From: CAYLHX01 sp964383675
GTDB lineage: Bacteria > Patescibacteriota > Gracilibacteria > UBA1369 > LOWO2-01-FULL-3
Length of the DNA: 23,735 bases
Direction of reading: 5' to 3'
NCBI GenBank assembly: GCA_964383675.1
Contig: CAYLHX010000021.1
Span: 1 to 23,735, forward strand
Of the stretch, positions 22,226 through 23,735 are shown one piece after another. Both the position numbers and the translations under genes were made by a program. The notes beneath the pieces were generated by a model. It had not been told where the DNA came from. It saw only the letters and a list, made by a program, of their open reading frames with translations, and searched no databases. The stretch's first letter is position 1. Every line of letters begins with the position of its first letter.

Positions 22226-22273
22226 GTTATTTGTGATTAAAGTCCAATATTTTTGCAAACTTTAACCAATGAG

Positions 22274-22427
22274 GCTGATGTGTGTGTGATTATTTGTTAG
22301 GGGGCATTGAGCGAAAAAATGGCTTGGTTTCCAGCTATGCTGGAACATTTTTTTGCGAAGTTGAGGCAAGCTTTCCGCTGGAGAAAGCGCGGCCGTCGCC
22401 ATAATAAATAATCACACACACACCAGC
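22274..22427 (-). ncRNA. Structured element closed by 22-bp inverted repeat between S-layer genes
   Basis: Positions 22274-22295 and 22406-22427 form a 22-bp inverted repeat rich in GT/AC steps. Its single imperfect position is a G-U pair on the minus strand and a mismatch on the plus strand. Inside, on the minus strand, are a stem GGCGA/TTGCC (with G-U) holding GCTTTC/GAAAGC, and a hairpin with TTCCAGC/GCTGGAA at its tip on an A-tract/T-tract stem. It begins 8 nt after the stop of the upstream S-layer gene and ends about 50 nt before the next promoter. No T-tract follows, so it is not a standard terminator. It could be a 3'-end mRNA element, a small RNA, or a MITE-like insertion. Confidence 0.6.
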
Positions 22428-22434
22428 CCTTAAT

Positions 22435-23735
22435 TTACAAAAGATTGCTGAAATGAAGGATATAAAGGACTTGAACAACCTCGCCACGACTAATTAAAGT
22501 CTCCGGATAAAGCGCATCGCCGTAATAGATGTTAAGCTGGTCAGCGGCACAAGCGTAGTCATAGTACCAATTTCCAGAGGAAACATCTGAGAAAGACTGG
22601 CAGGACGAAACCTGATAGCCGGTCGAAATCTCCAAAGATTCAAAGACAAATTTCAAAAGTTCCGCTCGATTCACATAATCTGCAGGCCTCACAGTATTTT
22701 TACCTTTATCACCATGAATAATGCCCAGCGCCTTTGCCTTGGCCAAATAGGGGACATACCAAGCTCCGGCCTGAACATCGGAAAAACCCAGATTCCCATA
22801 ACTGGAAGTATCCACTCCAATACCGGTGGCCTTTAAAATAGATTTCAAAACTTCAGCACGATTGATGGCCTGATTTGGCTTAAAACTGCCGTCGGGATAG
22901 CCACTGAATATTCCTTGCTGTTTGGCCCACTCAATCGCATCACAATATTGATAACTACTGGAAACATCCCAAAATCCGCCACAATTGCCGGACAAACTAT
23001 CATCATCGTCATCGTCATTATCTTGCTTCGGCTCATCTTCATCAACGTCTTTACCATCCACTGAAACAACATTCGAACTTATTTTTCCATTAACCACTTT
23101 GACATCGTCGTCATCATCATCAGTTGCCGAGCCGCCCTCAATTTCTCCCACATCGCCAATTACAAATACGCCCGTCTCGGTATCACTACCAACTTTCTCG
23201 GAGGTGATTTTATAAGTATAAAAGCCTTTGCTTAGCTTGTTGCCATACAAATCCCTGCCATTCCAGACCAGAGAGTGCTCACCATCCTCAAATTCCTCTT
23301 CGGTAACCAGTTCAATCACCTTGGATGAAGTGGTATTTTTTCCTTTATGAATAGAGATGGTAACCTCAGCATCCTCATCCAGTTCAAAAAATATCTCCAG
23401 TGCCTCATTACCATCGGAAATTACCGGTTCAATATAATCATTGGTCACGTTGGCTCTGGTGCTCGGAACATCATCTTCATCCAGGATAAGGCTCACTTTT
23501 TCACTATCGTTAATATCTTCATTTGCTTCGTTTGAAGCTAAAATACGAATATCTATATCATCATCGTAATCATAGCTGTCGCCATCCCACTCCACGGCAT
23601 ACCAAACATCCTTTTCCACGGCCATGTCCTCTTCAATCTCATCATCCACATCGTTATCGAGTAGAACCTCCAAAGTTATCTCCGCATCCTGATCAACTTT
23701 GAACAAGATATAGGTAAATTCATCCAGTTCATTAT
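22435..23735 (-). CDS. Second S-layer-like SLH protein (5' part beyond window)
   Basis: The frame is open to the window end; reading upstream of 23706 gives NELDEFTYIL, which aligns with DQDEFTYLVF of the neighbouring paralog, so this is the C-terminal ~433 residues of a larger protein, not a gene starting at the TTG there. Visible are parts of two FlgD-type Ig repeats (WDGDSYDYDDDI; WNGRDLYGNKLSKGFYTYKI), a linker with two short Asp runs, and three SLH domains (GIFSGYPDGSFKPNQAINRAE, YVNRAELLKFV, LISRGEVVQVLYIL). A Cys pair at the start of the first SLH domain (CGGFWDVSSSYQYC) matches one in the paralog (Cys-His-Ala...Leu-Cys). It lacks the long poly-Asp and the Tyr-rich tail. By inference it is a surface-layer component anchored in the wall. 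Confidence 0.88.
   Translation of the reverse strand, partial: NELDEFTYILFKVDQDAEITLEVLLDNDVDDEIEEDMAVEKDVWYAVEWDGDSYDYDDDIDIRILASNEANEDINDSEKVSLILDEDDVPSTRANVTNDYIEPVISDGNEALEIFFELDEDAEVTISIHKGKNTTSSKVIELVTEEEFEDGEHSLVWNGRDLYGNKLSKGFYTYKITSEKVGSDTETGVFVIGDVGEIEGGSATDDDDDDVKVVNGKISSNVVSVDGKDVDEDEPKQDNDDDDDDSLSGNCGGFWDVSSSYQYCDAIEWAKQQGIFSGYPDGSFKPNQAINRAEVLKSILKATGIGVDTSSYGNLGFSDVQAGAWYVPYLAKAKALGIIHGDKGKNTVRPADYVNRAELLKFVFESLEISTGYQVSSCQSFSDVSSGNWYYDYACAADQLNIYYGDALYPETLISRGEVVQVLYILHFSNLL

Noticed and set aside
341..23735. Alternative genetic code (UGA as glycine)
   Set aside because: All recognised genes have normal lengths and intact motifs under the standard bacterial code, with no in-frame UGA needed.

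Overview
The window looks like a piece of chromosome from an uncultured Patescibacteria / Candidate Phyla Radiation bacterium. A Peregrinibacteria-like lineage is my best guess, at moderate confidence. The reasons are: an FtsA-like ATPase paired with a one-pass membrane protein of a type I associate with that radiation; secreted proteins with a GAPSQNPPG...PTFSG N-terminus next to small cysteine-repeat lipoproteins; tandem SLH-domain surface proteins; and no Shine-Dalgarno motif in front of almost any gene. The standard bacterial code fits. UGA is not read as glycine, which argues against Gracilibacteria/Absconditabacteria. I saw no phage, transposase, CRISPR or integrase gene.

Layout. 1-340 has no convincing gene, only hairpins. 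341-1099 is a YdfG-like short-chain dehydrogenase, followed by a minus-strand tRNA-Val(GAC). 1371-2551 is a low-complexity PPAGGGY-repeat protein interrupted by a 100-N assembly gap. 2703-6325 holds a duplicated two-gene module: a plus-strand Cx11C-repeat lipoprotein converging on a minus-strand secreted PTFSG protein, present twice. In both copies the stop codons interlock in the same CTAA tetranucleotide. 6381-12547 is a minus-strand operon, in transcription order alr, vanX-like, ddl, FtsA-like ATPase, 610-aa membrane protein, which ties D-Ala-D-Ala metabolism to the envelope. Back-to-back overlapping promoters near 12575 also start a plus-strand housekeeping operon: Bax inhibitor-1-like, yceD, rpmF, nusB, rnc, Nudix. 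A leucyl aminopeptidase follows with its own promoter. Thioredoxin reductase and a NifU-like [2Fe-2S] protein lie on the minus strand.

18893-19462 has no gene. It is a GC-rich block of about 570 nt closed by a 16-bp long-range helix and containing at least six perfect or near-perfect hairpins. It looks like a large structured noncoding RNA, and I could not match it to any family I know. 19690-23735 carries two tandem minus-strand S-layer-like paralogs (FlgD-type Ig repeats, Asp-rich linker, three SLH domains). The second is cut by the window end. A second structured element of about 155 nt, closed by a roughly 22-bp inverted repeat, lies between them.

The most promising undescribed items are the 570-nt RNA, the duplicated lipoprotein/PTFSG module, and the inter-S-layer RNA element.
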